Positions 1 to 9,153 of a DNA stretch of 64,000 nt are shown here, in pieces. Every line of letters begins with the position of its first letter. Positions within the stretch are counted from its first letter, which is position 1. Source of the stretch: Advenella mimigardefordensis DPN7 (GTDB taxonomy: Bacteria > Pseudomonadota > Gammaproteobacteria > Burkholderiales > Burkholderiaceae_B). The notes under the pieces were generated by a model. The model searched no databases, was not told where the DNA came from, and worked only from the letters and a program-made list of their open reading frames with translations. The position numbers and the translations under genes were made by a program. The DNA is taken from NCBI RefSeq assembly GCF_000521505.1, contig NZ_CP003915.1, forward strand, positions 3,844,001 to 3,908,000, in the 5' to 3' direction.

Positions 1-302
1 ACATTCACCGGATCGGCAAATTCAAGACCGGCCGTCGCGGGCTCAATCACCAGATCGCTCAACGGTTTTGCCTGACAAGCAAGGGCGAATCCCTGTTCAT
101 GCTCATCTTCGGTCAATGCCATGGGAAACTCGTCGTAATGCACCGCTCCCTGCTGCACCTTGATGCGACACGTGCCACAACCTCCAAAAGTACACTCATG
201 CGGCAGTCGAACGCCGACACGCAGGGCTGCTTCAAGAATGCTTTCGCCGTCTGCGATTTCAAAAGTCTCGCCAGTGTCTGAGCGGCTAACCTGGTTTGGC
301 AT
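1..302 (-). CDS. [2Fe-2S] ferredoxin domain of an oxidoreductase, partial (C-terminus outside window)
   Basis: Reading in from position 302 gives about 100 codons before the window edge. The protein starts MPNQVSRSDTGETFEIADGE and has a plant-type ferredoxin cluster: Cys37, Cys42, Cys45 (C-x4-C-x2-C) and Cys76. In this family such an N-terminal domain is usually followed by FAD and NAD(P)H domains (BenC or phenol-hydroxylase-reductase type); that part lies outside, so a stand-alone ferredoxin remains possible. The ATG is preceded by GAGGTGA. It is the last visible gene of a four-gene minus-strand operon with a diiron oxidase, aldehyde dehydrogenase and GlcG protein. It is likely to feed electrons to an oxygenase, possibly the diiron protein (inference). 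Confidence 0.8.
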   Translation of the reverse strand, partial: MPNQVSRSDTGETFEIADGESILEAALRVGVRLPHECTFGGCGTCRIKVQQGAVHYDEFPMALTEDEHEQGFALACQAKPLSDLVIEPATAGLEFADPVN

Positions 303-349
303 AATCTATTCACCTCTGATGTCGGATACGTAATTCGGCATGCATGTAT

Positions 350-829
350 TTATTTCTTAATATCTGCCTGCACCAGGACTTTCATCTCCTTCTTGAGCAA
401 CTCATCGGCAAGCGCCTGCAAACCAGCCAGACCGGCTGCGGTATCCTGTTCACCATTTCCGCCGCTAAGCCCGATTCCTCCGACTACCTCATCATCAATC
501 ACTATCGGAAAACCGCCGACAAATGCCGCGAACTTGCCTTCGAAACTGAGCTGAATGCCAAACGCTTCGTTGCCAGGCAGTGCGGGACCATTAGGTGGTG
601 TCGTGAATAAATGCGTAGAACGCTTGTGTCCCGCAGCCGTAAATGCTTTGTTCCATGCAATTTGCGGGCCCGTAATTCGAGCGCCGTTCATACGCTCCAA
701 TATGATAGGAAAGCCGCCTTCATCGACAACACAAACCGATTCCAGCACACCTATTTCTTTAGACTTGGCCACAGCGGCATCCACAATCAGGCGAGCCTCT
801 TCCAACTCGATACGTACGATTTTTTTCAT
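350..829 (-). CDS. GlcG/HbpS-family heme-binding-like protein
   Basis: A 159-residue protein of the GlcG/HbpS (DUF336) family. It opens with a helix rich in Glu/Ala (EEARLIVDAAVAKSKEIG), continues with VCVVDEGG and RMNGARITGPQIAWNKAFTA, and ends with the Gly-rich GGFPIVIDDEVVGGIGLSGG typical of the fold. Family members bind heme or act as small accessory proteins beside oxidative catabolic genes; the exact role is usually unknown. No signal peptide is visible, so it is probably cytoplasmic. It sits between the aldehyde dehydrogenase and the ferredoxin gene with short gaps and is presumably co-transcribed. Confidence 0.85.
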   Translation of the reverse strand: MKKIVRIELEEARLIVDAAVAKSKEIGVLESVCVVDEGGFPIILERMNGARITGPQIAWNKAFTAAGHKRSTHLFTTPPNGPALPGNEAFGIQLSFEGKFAAFVGGFPIVIDDEVVGGIGLSGGNGEQDTAAGLAGLQALADELLKKEMKVLVQADIKK

Positions 830-929
830 CTCTTTACTCTGTAGGTTCCATTACCCCGGCAAGACATTTGCAGGGTGATTAGCTGCCCGCGTCAGGTTTG
901 AGACGGGCTGGTATCTCGGCGCAGCACTG

Positions 930-2390
930 TCAGGCTGCGCGGTAGATTGTCTTTATTTGGGTGAAAAACTCCAGGCCAACGCGACCGGACTCACGAAACG
1001 TCGAAGTACTGGAGCGTTTCAGACCACCAAAAGGAGCGTTGATCAAATTGCCTGTTGTTGTCCGGTTGATTTTCACGGTGCCCGACTGAATATCCTGGGC
1101 AAACCGATGAGAATAACGAGCACTGCGCGTCGCCAGGGCTGCAGACAAGCCATATTCAGAATCGTTGGCTTGAGCGATGGCATCGTCGTAATCCTGCACC
1201 TCAATGATGCACAGGACCGGACCGAAGATTTCCTCTCGGGCAATACGCATTGTTTGTTTGACATCAGTAAACACGGCCGGCGCAACATAAAGGCCTTGGT
1301 CAAAATCATCGCCGGTTAAACGATCGCCGCCTGTAAGCAACGTGGCTTCATTTTTACCAATTTCTACATACTTGAGCACCGTTTCCAATTGCGACTGCGT
1401 TGCCATCGGCCCCAAATCACAGCCAGTCTGCAAGCCGCTACCAATCCTGAGAGATTTCACGCGCGCTACCAATTTGCTGGTAAATGCTTCAATCACCCCC
1501 GATTCCACCAGAATACGACTTGTGCCGGTGCAGGCCTGACCGCTCAGGGAGAGTCCTCCCTTTACCGCAAGATCCACCGCCTGATCCAGATCGGCATCAG
1601 CAAGAACAATCAGCGGATTCTTTCCTCCGAGCTCCATCTGGAGTCGGGTTGTCATGCAGCACGAGCGGTGAATAGCCTCCCCGGCTGCAGTCGAACCGGT
1701 AAACGTTACAGCGCGCACTTCCGGCGATTGGGTCAATGTATCCCCAATACGCGATGCCTTGCCGGTTATGAAATTCAACACACCGGCCGGCAGTCCGGCA
1801 TTGATCAATGCTTCGGCCAATCGGTAGCCACTGAGCGGTGTATCAGTAGACGGCTTGAATACAACGGTGTTTCCTGTCATCAAGGCAGGCGCTATCTTGC
1901 GCGAAGGGATGGAAATAGGAAAATTCCAGGGCGAAATGACAGTGACAACGCCTAACGGCTCACGCTGCGTATATACCACCATATCGGGATCGTCCTGCGG
2001 AAACGTTTCACCAGTATAGGTTTGCGCTTCCACTGCGTAAAAGCGCAATGTTTCAGCCGAACGCAAAACTTCGCCTTTGGCAAGATTCAACGGCTTGCCT
2101 TCTTCACGCGTCAATTCAATTGCAATATCCTCAGCTCTCGCCTGAAGATCATCTGCCGCTGCAAACAAAATGGCAGCACGCCGGGAAACAGGTGTTTTTT
2201 TCCAGCCCTCGAAGGCTGCGTGAGCTGCCTGAACGGCAGCCTCTGCATCTTCTTTTACCGAACTCTGGAAACGCCCCACAACATCCCGCTGATCAGCAGG
2301 ATTGCCATTGACAATGGTCTCACCAGATACACTTGCACGCCACTGACCTCCGATGTGATTAAGAAATATCTGATTCTGTAGATCTTGCAC
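930..2390 (-). CDS. NAD(P)+-dependent aldehyde dehydrogenase
   Basis: A full-length (486 aa) aldehyde dehydrogenase, closest in style to the alpha-ketoglutaric semialdehyde or vanillin-type group. Catalytic elements are visible: Asn156 in SPWNFP, Glu253 in ELGGKN and nucleophile Cys287 in SGQACTGTSR, with EEIFGPVL and the C-terminal NAPFGGLKRS. The start is GTG with AGGA upstream; no ATG lies near. It follows the diiron oxidase gene by about 70 bases. In this operon it probably oxidises an aldehyde released by the oxidase; the substrate cannot be read from sequence. Confidence 0.9.
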   Translation of the reverse strand: MQDLQNQIFLNHIGGQWRASVSGETIVNGNPADQRDVVGRFQSSVKEDAEAAVQAAHAAFEGWKKTPVSRRAAILFAAADDLQARAEDIAIELTREEGKPLNLAKGEVLRSAETLRFYAVEAQTYTGETFPQDDPDMVVYTQREPLGVVTVISPWNFPISIPSRKIAPALMTGNTVVFKPSTDTPLSGYRLAEALINAGLPAGVLNFITGKASRIGDTLTQSPEVRAVTFTGSTAAGEAIHRSCCMTTRLQMELGGKNPLIVLADADLDQAVDLAVKGGLSLSGQACTGTSRILVESGVIEAFTSKLVARVKSLRIGSGLQTGCDLGPMATQSQLETVLKYVEIGKNEATLLTGGDRLTGDDFDQGLYVAPAVFTDVKQTMRIAREEIFGPVLCIIEVQDYDDAIAQANDSEYGLSAALATRSARYSHRFAQDIQSGTVKINRTTTGNLINAPFGGLKRSSTSTFRESGRVGLEFFTQIKTIYRAA

Positions 2391-2462
2391 GATTCGTTTT
2401 CCTGTTGGTCGATAAACAATGAGGGGTTGAATTAGTCTGTATTACAAATGTGGCCTGACAGA

Positions 2463-3194
2463 TCAGGCGACCAATTCCAGTTCCTGTAGCGAAACATCAC
2501 TATTGACATAGTCGTTGTACAGTGCTGTTGTATACAACAGTCGCATCTGCGCACCGATTTCGCATATTTTCAGACAGCGCTGCTGGAGCTCGACGGTGTT
2601 GGCGTGTTCCAGCACAATCTGATAACCGCGCTCGCCATGAATTTCATCGGAAACGATATGCAGATCGAAAAATTCGACCTCCTCATCGGTGAAACCATAT
2701 TTTTCACGCAGTGTAGGGGCCTGCTTACGGTAGATCGAAGGCACTTGTGATTCCAATCCGACAACCAATCCGGCAACAGCAACAATAGGATCTTCTCTCA
2801 TTGCAACTGCATAACACCAGGATTGCAGTGCACGGGTGGTGGGCGACATGTTGTCAGGATTGACCACCCGTTCACGTGTCGTGCCGCATGCCTGTGCAAA
2901 ACGGATGAGCAAATCTGTGTGACGGTCCCCGCCGATTTCCTCTTCGTACATATTGGCCAGCAGAAAGTCTTTGGCTTCTGTATAGGTATCCGGAGTACGC
3001 GCGTATACATAAGCAAGATAATCGGCGAAGGGACCTACATAGTGGTAATGGTTCTCAGCCCAACGAGACATATGTTCACGACTGAGCTTGCCGGTTGCCC
3101 AGGCAATGCTGAAGGGAGAGGCATTTGCACTTTTGCCTTTGATAGCAGTTTCCAGTGCAGTCCGGAATTCGTCACGAGTCATAAGGTTTGCCAT
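2463..3194 (-). CDS. Heme-oxygenase-like diiron oxidase (HDO/PqqC/CADD superfamily)
   Basis: A 243-residue all-helical protein of the PqqC/TenA-like iron-containing redox superfamily. A complete diiron ligand set is visible: Glu85 (NMYEEEIGG), His92, Glu148 (GLESQ), His179, Asp183 and His186 (LHIVSDEIH), with spacings like those of CADD and related heme-oxygenase-like diiron oxidases. Known relatives cleave or hydroxylate amino acids, amines or fatty acids with O2. AAGGATC precedes the ATG. It is the first gene of the operon containing an aldehyde dehydrogenase and ferredoxin domain, directly downstream of a putative GntR operator. Fragmentation of an amine or amino acid to an aldehyde is a reasonable guess, not shown. 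Confidence 0.85.
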   Translation of the reverse strand: MANLMTRDEFRTALETAIKGKSANASPFSIAWATGKLSREHMSRWAENHYHYVGPFADYLAYVYARTPDTYTEAKDFLLANMYEEEIGGDRHTDLLIRFAQACGTTRERVVNPDNMSPTTRALQSWCYAVAMREDPIVAVAGLVVGLESQVPSIYRKQAPTLREKYGFTDEEVEFFDLHIVSDEIHGERGYQIVLEHANTVELQQRCLKICEIGAQMRLLYTTALYNDYVNSDVSLQELELVA

Positions 3195-3265
3195 TTCTAG
3201 ATCCTTTAAATAAGTACGCTCTGGAAAAGGACAGGGCGTGGTGGTTAAATCGACATTTATATAAA

Positions 3266-3283
3266 TTGTATACTATATACTAT
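3266..3283. promoter_or_regulatory. Putative GntR operator 1 (TTGTATACTATATACTAT)
   Basis: An A+T-rich site beginning TTGTATAC, about 75 bases upstream of the diiron oxidase start. It closely matches a site before the transporter and TauE genes and an inverted copy before the GntR gene. TTGTATAC-type sequences are typical of FadR/VanR-type (FCD) GntR targets. Binding is inferred from recurrence and position. Confidence 0.6.
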
Positions 3284-3418
3284 TCATAAAAACTAGGGAA
3301 AACCCGCGAATGTCGACGCATGAGTGTTAAGTAGCGGGGTTTAACGAGAGCAGGTGAAGTCAGTAATTTTTCAACCTGCCTTATGTTGAGGACGATGCGT
3401 ATCGTGGGCACAGATAAT

Positions 3419-4876
3419 TCAATACCCGAGCGCCTGACCGTCTTTTCTTTTGTCAGCCACGCCCAACAGGGAACCATCAGGCATGCGCATAACCGCATGG
3501 GCGCCGCCAAAATCGCTGCGCCCTGCCAGCTCGCCGGCTGACTTTGCGGGCTGCTGATACCCCGCATCGCGCAAGGCTTGCTCTACACAAACATCCATCC
3601 CCGCCTCAATCGCAAGTGTGTTGCCGGCTTCAAGTCGCCAGCGTGGCGTTGAAACGGAATCGGACAGAGCGTTGCCCCAACTGAGCACACGCGTCAAAAT
3701 CTGCACTTGCCCCTGTGGCTGCATCAGTCCGCCGACCACGCCCATTCCAAGATGAAAGCGTCCGTCCAATGTGCTCATTCCAGGCACAACGGTATGATAG
3801 GGTCGCTTGTTCGGTGCCGGACCATTGACATGTCCCGGCTCAGCGAACCCGAATCCCCTGTTCTGCAGGACAAATCCACCATCCGGTACGGCAATACCGC
3901 TACCAAAGCGCTTGAAAATACTGGACATGAGTGTGATGGCCAGGCCTTGCTCATCCACGATCACTGAGCATACCGTGTTACCTGACGGGTCCGCGACGGT
4001 CTGACTGGCTCGACGCATAGCATGTTCCGTTGCCTTCACCATAGACACATGTGCAAGGGGGTCCGCCGGGTCCAGGTTGTCTTCCTGTATCCGCTGCAAG
4101 GCATCCAGGATGGCTATCCCGTGTGTATTGGGTGGACACTGATGTACCATGAATCCATTGAACAACGTCTTGACCGGCTCGCAGAAATCACCGGTGTGTT
4201 TCTGAAAATCCGCAGCATCCAGCAGACCACCCGCTCGCTGAACCGCCTGTGCCGCCCTTTGCGCCACCCAGCTCTCATAGAACGCGTCAGCGCCTTCTTG
4301 AGCGATCATTTCCAGGACTCGGGCCAATTGCGGATTCGCAACATGGTCACCGGCTTGCGGACTGTTGCCGGCACGAAAAAGCTGCGCGCAAACCGGATCA
4401 CGCTTTAATACAAAATCAAAGATGGCCCATTCCTGCGCCGCCACAGCGGCCACGGCAAAGCCATCGCGCGCATAACCAATGGCGGGGTTGAAAAGACAGC
4501 GCCAGTCCAGCTTGCCATATCGCGCATGCAAATCCGCCCAGCCCCTGACTGCGCCTGGCGTTGTGACCGACCACGGGTGACGCTCCGGAATCCGGCGGCC
4601 GGGAAAATCATCCAATGCCGAAGGATCCATGGCGGCGGGTGCGCGCCCAGTACCGTTATAGCAAACAACCTGTCCATCTGGTAAACATAAAGTAGCCAGT
4701 AAATCCCCGCCAATACTGGTAGCCATGGGCTCCACAACACCCAGTACGGCATCGGCTGCGATCGCAGCATCAACCGCGCTGCCACCAGCCTGAAGCATCG
4801 CGTTTGCAGCGGCGGCCGCCAATGGGTTACCAGTGGCGATCATTGAGCGCGAGCCCGTGCATTGTTTCGCATTCAT
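3419..4876 (-). CDS. Gamma-glutamyltransferase-family Ntn-hydrolase
   Basis: A 485-residue member of the gamma-glutamyltransferase/acylase family, somewhat shorter than secreted GGTs (about 580 aa) and lacking an obvious signal peptide, so probably cytoplasmic (YwrD or acylase-like). The likely autoprocessing and catalytic Thr is Thr301 in SGNTVCSVIVDEQG. The large subunit begins GNPLAAAAANAMLQAGGSAVDAA, and the family GRAP and FKRFGSGIAVPDGGFVLQNRG segments are present. Such enzymes hydrolyse or transfer gamma-glutamyl or related acyl groups. The gene lies 8 bases after the transporter gene, so uptake and hydrolysis are probably coupled; the substrate is unknown. Confidence 0.85.
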   Translation of the reverse strand: MNAKQCTGSRSMIATGNPLAAAAANAMLQAGGSAVDAAIAADAVLGVVEPMATSIGGDLLATLCLPDGQVVCYNGTGRAPAAMDPSALDDFPGRRIPERHPWSVTTPGAVRGWADLHARYGKLDWRCLFNPAIGYARDGFAVAAVAAQEWAIFDFVLKRDPVCAQLFRAGNSPQAGDHVANPQLARVLEMIAQEGADAFYESWVAQRAAQAVQRAGGLLDAADFQKHTGDFCEPVKTLFNGFMVHQCPPNTHGIAILDALQRIQEDNLDPADPLAHVSMVKATEHAMRRASQTVADPSGNTVCSVIVDEQGLAITLMSSIFKRFGSGIAVPDGGFVLQNRGFGFAEPGHVNGPAPNKRPYHTVVPGMSTLDGRFHLGMGVVGGLMQPQGQVQILTRVLSWGNALSDSVSTPRWRLEAGNTLAIEAGMDVCVEQALRDAGYQQPAKSAGELAGRSDFGGAHAVMRMPDGSLLGVADKRKDGQALGY

Positions 4877-4884
4877 AGCAATTC

Positions 4885-6408
4885 TCAGCTGAACAACAGA
4901 ACGGCGCTGATCGTTGAAATAAACAGTGCGATCAAGACAGGTAAGGTCAGGGCGCGAACCAGATCCAGTATGTGCACTCGGGCAAAGCCCGCCACTGCGA
5001 TCAGGGAAGACCAGGCGATCAGCGTGCCGCCACCTGTCCAGACTGATCCCATTTGTCCGACTGCCGCCAAGGTGGAAGGATCCATGCCAATGACGGGTCC
5101 CAATGCCCCAGACAACGTACCAGTCAGCGGCAAGCCGGAAAAACCGGAACCGTCGATTCCAGAAATCATGCCCACAAGCAGAACACCGAAAGCCATCATA
5201 AAATGGTTGCCAGGGATCAAATGCTGACCGGCTGAGATCAGCTCAAACAACAGGCTGGGCGCCTTATCTAACGGAATTCCAAGAATCTGCGAAGTGGCCT
5301 CATTTGCCCCAAGAAAAAAGAACCCTGCGATTGGAAGTACCGAACCCATTGCTTTGAAAGCAAAGACAAATCCATCGGTCATATGCTCCGGACAGACATC
5401 AAGCATCTTTCGCGGCCCCACCGTCGCCAATGTAGCCAGCATCATCAGAATAAATGCAACACCGCCAACCAGACCGGCCGCATCACCTCCCCTCAAGACA
5501 GGCAACCCTGGAATCATCCGCGGTAACGCCAACAGCAGGATTACCCCAAGGAAGGCTGCCGGTGTCAGTATGGCAAAAACCCGAGCCCAACCGACAATAC
5601 GCCGGTCTTCCGCATGTTCCTCATCACTGCGAGACGTACCGTAATTGACCGCGCGTGCCATTTCCGCTTTGTCGAAACTGCCTTGATGTTCAATTTCCTG
5701 ACTTGTGCCATCACTCGCCCGGGCCTGCCACTCCACCAGCAACTCAGGGTCCGGTTTACGAAAATGCTTGCGCGCACAGAAAAACGTGATTGCCAGAGCA
5801 ATCACACCGGTAATCAGGGAAAGCACGAGCGCCTTGTCCGCCACAACTTGTGCGCTAACCGCAGCGCCCGCTGCCTTTGCGCTGATTCCTGGTGCAACAC
5901 CAATAACATAATCGGACGACAGCGCCATCCCCTGTCCGGTAATGGCGATCACCATCGCACCGGTCAGCGGCGGGAGCCCGGCAGCAATAGCAGCGGGAAG
6001 CAGAATCGCAGAAACCAGAGGAACAGCTGGCGTGGGCCAGAAGAAAAGAGAAATGGTGTATGTTGAAATCGCGATAACCAAAAATGAGGCTATGCCTCCT
6101 CGCATCACGCGACGAAACGGCTCCACCATCCGGACATCTGCCTGTATCACCTTCAACGCGTTAAGCAACGCGGTCATGAAGGTAATCACAAGAAAAATGT
6201 TGAACAGTTCCTGGGCGGCAACGAAACTTGCCGAAAAAATACCAATCAACCCACTGATAGGGCTACCGGTGATCGCAGTCACCACGAAAAAAGTGCCAAG
6301 CACAGAAGGCACAACCACGTTGGCTCGAAAAAGCATTGTTACGATGATTACCAACACACTTAATAGGTATATCCAGTGTGACACGTTCAAGACAACGTCA
6401 AATTGCAT
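4885..6408 (-). CDS. Multi-pass membrane transporter, ion-transporter/citrate-symporter-like
   Basis: A 507-residue protein with roughly a dozen hydrophobic segments and a charged cytoplasmic loop near residues 210-275. Motifs such as FFWPTPAVPLVSAILLPAA, ITGQGMALSSDYVIG and GISGIDGSGFSGLPLTG resemble CitM, ArsB or GntP-like secondary transporters, but a specific subfamily cannot be assigned by eye. It is first in an operon with the gamma-glutamyltransferase-like gene and is transcribed divergently from a TauE-type permease, with a putative GntR operator in the shared promoter region. Import of the compound degraded by the locus is inferred. Confidence 0.75.
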   Translation of the reverse strand: MQFDVVLNVSHWIYLLSVLVIIVTMLFRANVVVPSVLGTFFVVTAITGSPISGLIGIFSASFVAAQELFNIFLVITFMTALLNALKVIQADVRMVEPFRRVMRGGIASFLVIAISTYTISLFFWPTPAVPLVSAILLPAAIAAGLPPLTGAMVIAITGQGMALSSDYVIGVAPGISAKAAGAAVSAQVVADKALVLSLITGVIALAITFFCARKHFRKPDPELLVEWQARASDGTSQEIEHQGSFDKAEMARAVNYGTSRSDEEHAEDRRIVGWARVFAILTPAAFLGVILLLALPRMIPGLPVLRGGDAAGLVGGVAFILMMLATLATVGPRKMLDVCPEHMTDGFVFAFKAMGSVLPIAGFFFLGANEATSQILGIPLDKAPSLLFELISAGQHLIPGNHFMMAFGVLLVGMISGIDGSGFSGLPLTGTLSGALGPVIGMDPSTLAAVGQMGSVWTGGGTLIAWSSLIAVAGFARVHILDLVRALTLPVLIALFISTISAVLLFS

Positions 6409-6481
6409 TAAGAGGCCTTATTCCCATACCAAAAACTGCTACGCAACATCTCGCAATCGCTTTTGATTTTATTCAAAAAAA

Positions 6482-6499
6482 TTGTATACTGTATATTAT
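6482..6499. promoter_or_regulatory. Putative GntR operator 2 (TTGTATACTGTATATTAT)
   Basis: Lies in the divergent promoter between the transporter (minus) and TauE-like (plus) genes. Its first 15 bases are identical, in reverse orientation, to the site before the GntR gene, and it matches operator 1 at most positions. Confidence 0.65.
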
Positions 6500-6619
6500 C
6501 TGCAAAATTATATTCACGCATACGCTGGTTTTCCCTATGTTTGACCTGCCATTTCTCTTAAATAGAAATACGAACCTGCCGAACATGATTCGAACGCCTT
6601 TCACCTTTAAGCAATTCCC

Positions 6620-7360
6620 ATGCCGACTCTTGACCTCCTGCCGTTTATCAATCCATGGTTATATGCATTGATGGGTGCACTCATTTGCGGGTCTGCCTTC
6701 GTTCAGGGTATCAGTGGTGTGGGTTTTACACTCGTTGCTGCACCTGTGGCAGCCATGGTATGTCCTGAATTGGTGCCCGGCGCACTACTGACGCTGGGCA
6801 GTTTTGTGACATTGTTGACTGCCATAAGAGAACGACGACATATTGCATGGTCTCACGCCGGGTCAGCCCTCATCGGACGAGCCGCGGGAACAATAGTCGC
6901 AGTTTTCCTCCTCACGCAATTGGCACAACGGCCGCTGCACTTTCTTTTTTCCGGTCTGATCATTCTAGCCGTCGGTTTGACAATGTGCGGTCTGCGAATC
7001 CAGGGAACACGACTCAATATTAGTATCGCCGGCGTCATTTCGGGCATCATGGGCACGCTGACGTCTGTGGGCGCACCTGCATTAGTCATCATCTTGCACA
7101 ATCAAAAGCCACCCGTGTTACGCGCAACAATCGGCGCTATTTTATTTTGTGGATCCGTTCTCTCATTATTCATGCTCGCATTGACCGACCATTACCATGC
7201 ACACGAATTCTGGTTGAGTGCGACACTCATACCCTTCATGCTTATGGGATTTTGGCTGTCTGGCTATATCAGGCACAAGGTCACTCCAACCACCTTGCAT
7301 AAAGGCCTGCTGATTTTTTGCCTGCTAAGTGCTATCGCTCTTCTGATTAAAACGATCTGA
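6620..7360 (+). CDS. TauE/SafE-family membrane permease (first copy)
   Basis: 246 residues with about eight hydrophobic helices. The N-terminal VQGISGVGFTLVAAPV and central GVISGIMGTLTSVGAPALVIIL are the repeated Gly/Pro-containing halves of the TauE/SafE (DUF81) fold. Members export sulfite, sulfoacetate or organic anions. The gene is divergent from the transporter/hydrolase operon and shares the operator region, so it probably belongs to the same regulon. The substrate is not deducible. Confidence 0.85.
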   Translation: MPTLDLLPFINPWLYALMGALICGSAFVQGISGVGFTLVAAPVAAMVCPELVPGALLTLGSFVTLLTAIRERRHIAWSHAGSALIGRAAGTIVAVFLLTQLAQRPLHFLFSGLIILAVGLTMCGLRIQGTRLNISIAGVISGIMGTLTSVGAPALVIILHNQKPPVLRATIGAILFCGSVLSLFMLALTDHYHAHEFWLSATLIPFMLMGFWLSGYIRHKVTPTTLHKGLLIFCLLSAIALLIKTI

Positions 7361-7381
7361 TGAACCCTGCAATGTTCACCC

Positions 7382-7396
7382 ATATACAGTATACAA
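7382..7396. promoter_or_regulatory. Putative GntR operator 3 (ATATACAGTATACAA)
   Basis: The exact reverse complement of the first 15 bases of operator 2, placed about 70 bases before the GntR start codon. This suggests that the regulator controls itself and the two catabolic units. Confidence 0.65.
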
Positions 7397-7465
7397 ATTG
7401 GCCTGTAATCAAGGTTGATCCTTTATAATCAATCTGTTTACATCCACTGATTTCAGACTCACCTT

Positions 7466-8191
7466 ATGAACATTAGCTCAAAAATTGCAGGAGACGAATC
7501 TCAAGCTGCTGGCCCTGACCTCAAAATTGGTCAGAAGCACTCCCCGCTGTTTGCAGTCATTCGCGATAAATTGCGAGAGCGCATCTTGTCAGGCGAGTTT
7601 CAGCCAGGCGCAAGACTGGTTGAAGACAAGCTTTCAATTGAAATGGCTGTCTCCCGCATTCCCGTGCGTGAAGCATTACGGGCACTCGCGGCTGAGGGCC
7701 TAGTCACTATTGAACCTCGCAAAGGCGCTTCCGTTTCAATACTGTCCGAAGAGACCGCATATGATATGGTCGAAGTGCGCGCTTCACTGGAAGGGTTGAA
7801 TGCCAAGTTGGCGGCGCAGCGGCGTAATGAAGAAGCCATCAAGAAATTACAACTGATATTGGAAGAAGGGGCTGCTGCGGTAGAACGAGACGATATGAGC
7901 ACATGTCGGGCATTGAACACTCAATTTCATGAGCACCTCGCGCAGGTCGCAGGAAATGCCGTGCTAAATGAATTGATGCGCTCTCTTCGAGACCGTACAG
8001 CCTTGGTATTTGCGCCAAGCAATATGAAACGCGTGAAAGAAAACTGGTTCGATCACTCTCAGATCCTGAAAGCTGTGATTGCCGGTAATGGTGAGCTTGC
8101 CAGTCTGCTTGCTACCCAACACGTCGATAATGCTGCCCGCGCTTATATCGAAGCACGAGAGAAAACCCACCAGAAGGCCAACGAAGCGTAG
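7466..8191 (+). CDS. GntR-family regulator, FCD (FadR/VanR) subfamily
   Basis: 241 residues. The N-terminal winged helix (about 30-95) contains LRERILSGEFQPGARLVEDKLS and SRIPVREALRALAAEGLV, the GntR signature. The C-terminal all-helical FCD domain has metal-ligand-like His/Asp residues in NTQFHEHL, WFDHSQIL and ATQHVDNA. FCD regulators normally repress catabolic operons until a small carboxylate ligand binds. The three TTGTATAC-like sites nearby are the probable operators. A second TauE-type gene lies 79 bases downstream on the same strand. Confidence 0.92.
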   Translation: MNISSKIAGDESQAAGPDLKIGQKHSPLFAVIRDKLRERILSGEFQPGARLVEDKLSIEMAVSRIPVREALRALAAEGLVTIEPRKGASVSILSEETAYDMVEVRASLEGLNAKLAAQRRNEEAIKKLQLILEEGAAAVERDDMSTCRALNTQFHEHLAQVAGNAVLNELMRSLRDRTALVFAPSNMKRVKENWFDHSQILKAVIAGNGELASLLATQHVDNAARAYIEAREKTHQKANEA

Positions 8192-8270
8192 CTATTTAAG
8201 GGAAATCGCTGACCGATAGTCTGATTTTCAACGCCGGCTGCTCAGATTTTTTGTTTGAAAGGAAGACATC

Positions 8271-9086
8271 ATGACTCTCATCGACCCTGTTTTATTGGGC
8301 AGTTTGCTCGTTCTTGGCGCATGCACCGGTTTTCTTGCCGGTTTACTTGGTATCGGCGGTGGCATGATTATCGTGCCATTCCTTACCGCCATTCTCTCTA
8401 CTCTCGCCGTACCTCTGGATCTGACCGTAAAAATGGCTATTGCTACCTCCATGGGCACGATCCTCTTTACCTCTATTTCAAGCGTACGTGCCCATCAACG
8501 AAGAGGAGCCATTCGATGGGATTTGGTGCGCGCTTTTACCCCCGGTATCGTCCTGGGCGCACTGGCTGGCAGTCTCGGCTTGTTCACTTTTGCGCGAGGC
8601 ACCAGTCTGGCCATACTTTTTGGCTGCTTCGTTATCTTTTCTGCAACCCAGATGTTTCTGGATCGCAAACCCAAACCAAGTCGCTCCATGCCAGAATTGC
8701 CCGGGAGGCTGGGTGCTGGCATGATGATTGGCATGATATCGGGACTTGTTGGTGCAGGCGGCGGCTTCATTAGCGTACCGTTCATGATCTGGTGCAATAT
8801 CTCCATGCATGTCGCCGTCGCAACAAGCGCTGCGCTGGGATTCCCGATCGCATTGGCTAACGTCCTTGGCTATGTTACCGGGGGAATATCCCTCACCCAC
8901 CTTCCACCGGGATCCTTTGGCTATATCTGGTTGCCGGGTTTGGCTGCCATTGCCCTTCCCAGTGTGTTAACAGCACCGCTAGGCGCCAAAGCGGCACACA
9001 TGCTACCTGTTCGGACGTTAAAAAGAGTCTTTGCCGTCATTCTTTACCTGCTGGCGATATATATGCTCTGGAAAGCCTTACATTAA
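8271..9086 (+). CDS. TauE/SafE-family membrane permease (second copy)
   Basis: 271 residues, about eight membrane helices. The two halves carry GTGFLAGLLGIGGGMIIVPFL-like and MISGLVGAGGGFISVPFMIW motifs, diagnostic of TauE/SafE. AAGGAAG sits 5 bases before the ATG. It is probably co-transcribed with the GntR gene. It is only distantly related to the TauE gene upstream; two permeases in one regulon suggest export of a sulfonate, sulfite or organic acid product, but this is inference. Confidence 0.88.
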   Translation: MTLIDPVLLGSLLVLGACTGFLAGLLGIGGGMIIVPFLTAILSTLAVPLDLTVKMAIATSMGTILFTSISSVRAHQRRGAIRWDLVRAFTPGIVLGALAGSLGLFTFARGTSLAILFGCFVIFSATQMFLDRKPKPSRSMPELPGRLGAGMMIGMISGLVGAGGGFISVPFMIWCNISMHVAVATSAALGFPIALANVLGYVTGGISLTHLPPGSFGYIWLPGLAAIALPSVLTAPLGAKAAHMLPVRTLKRVFAVILYLLAIYMLWKALH

Positions 9087-9153
9087 ACCTCTCGCTCAAT
9101 ATGCTGCGCCAGGTGCCATCTTGATGTGGAATGATCTGTCAGCGTCGATAGTG

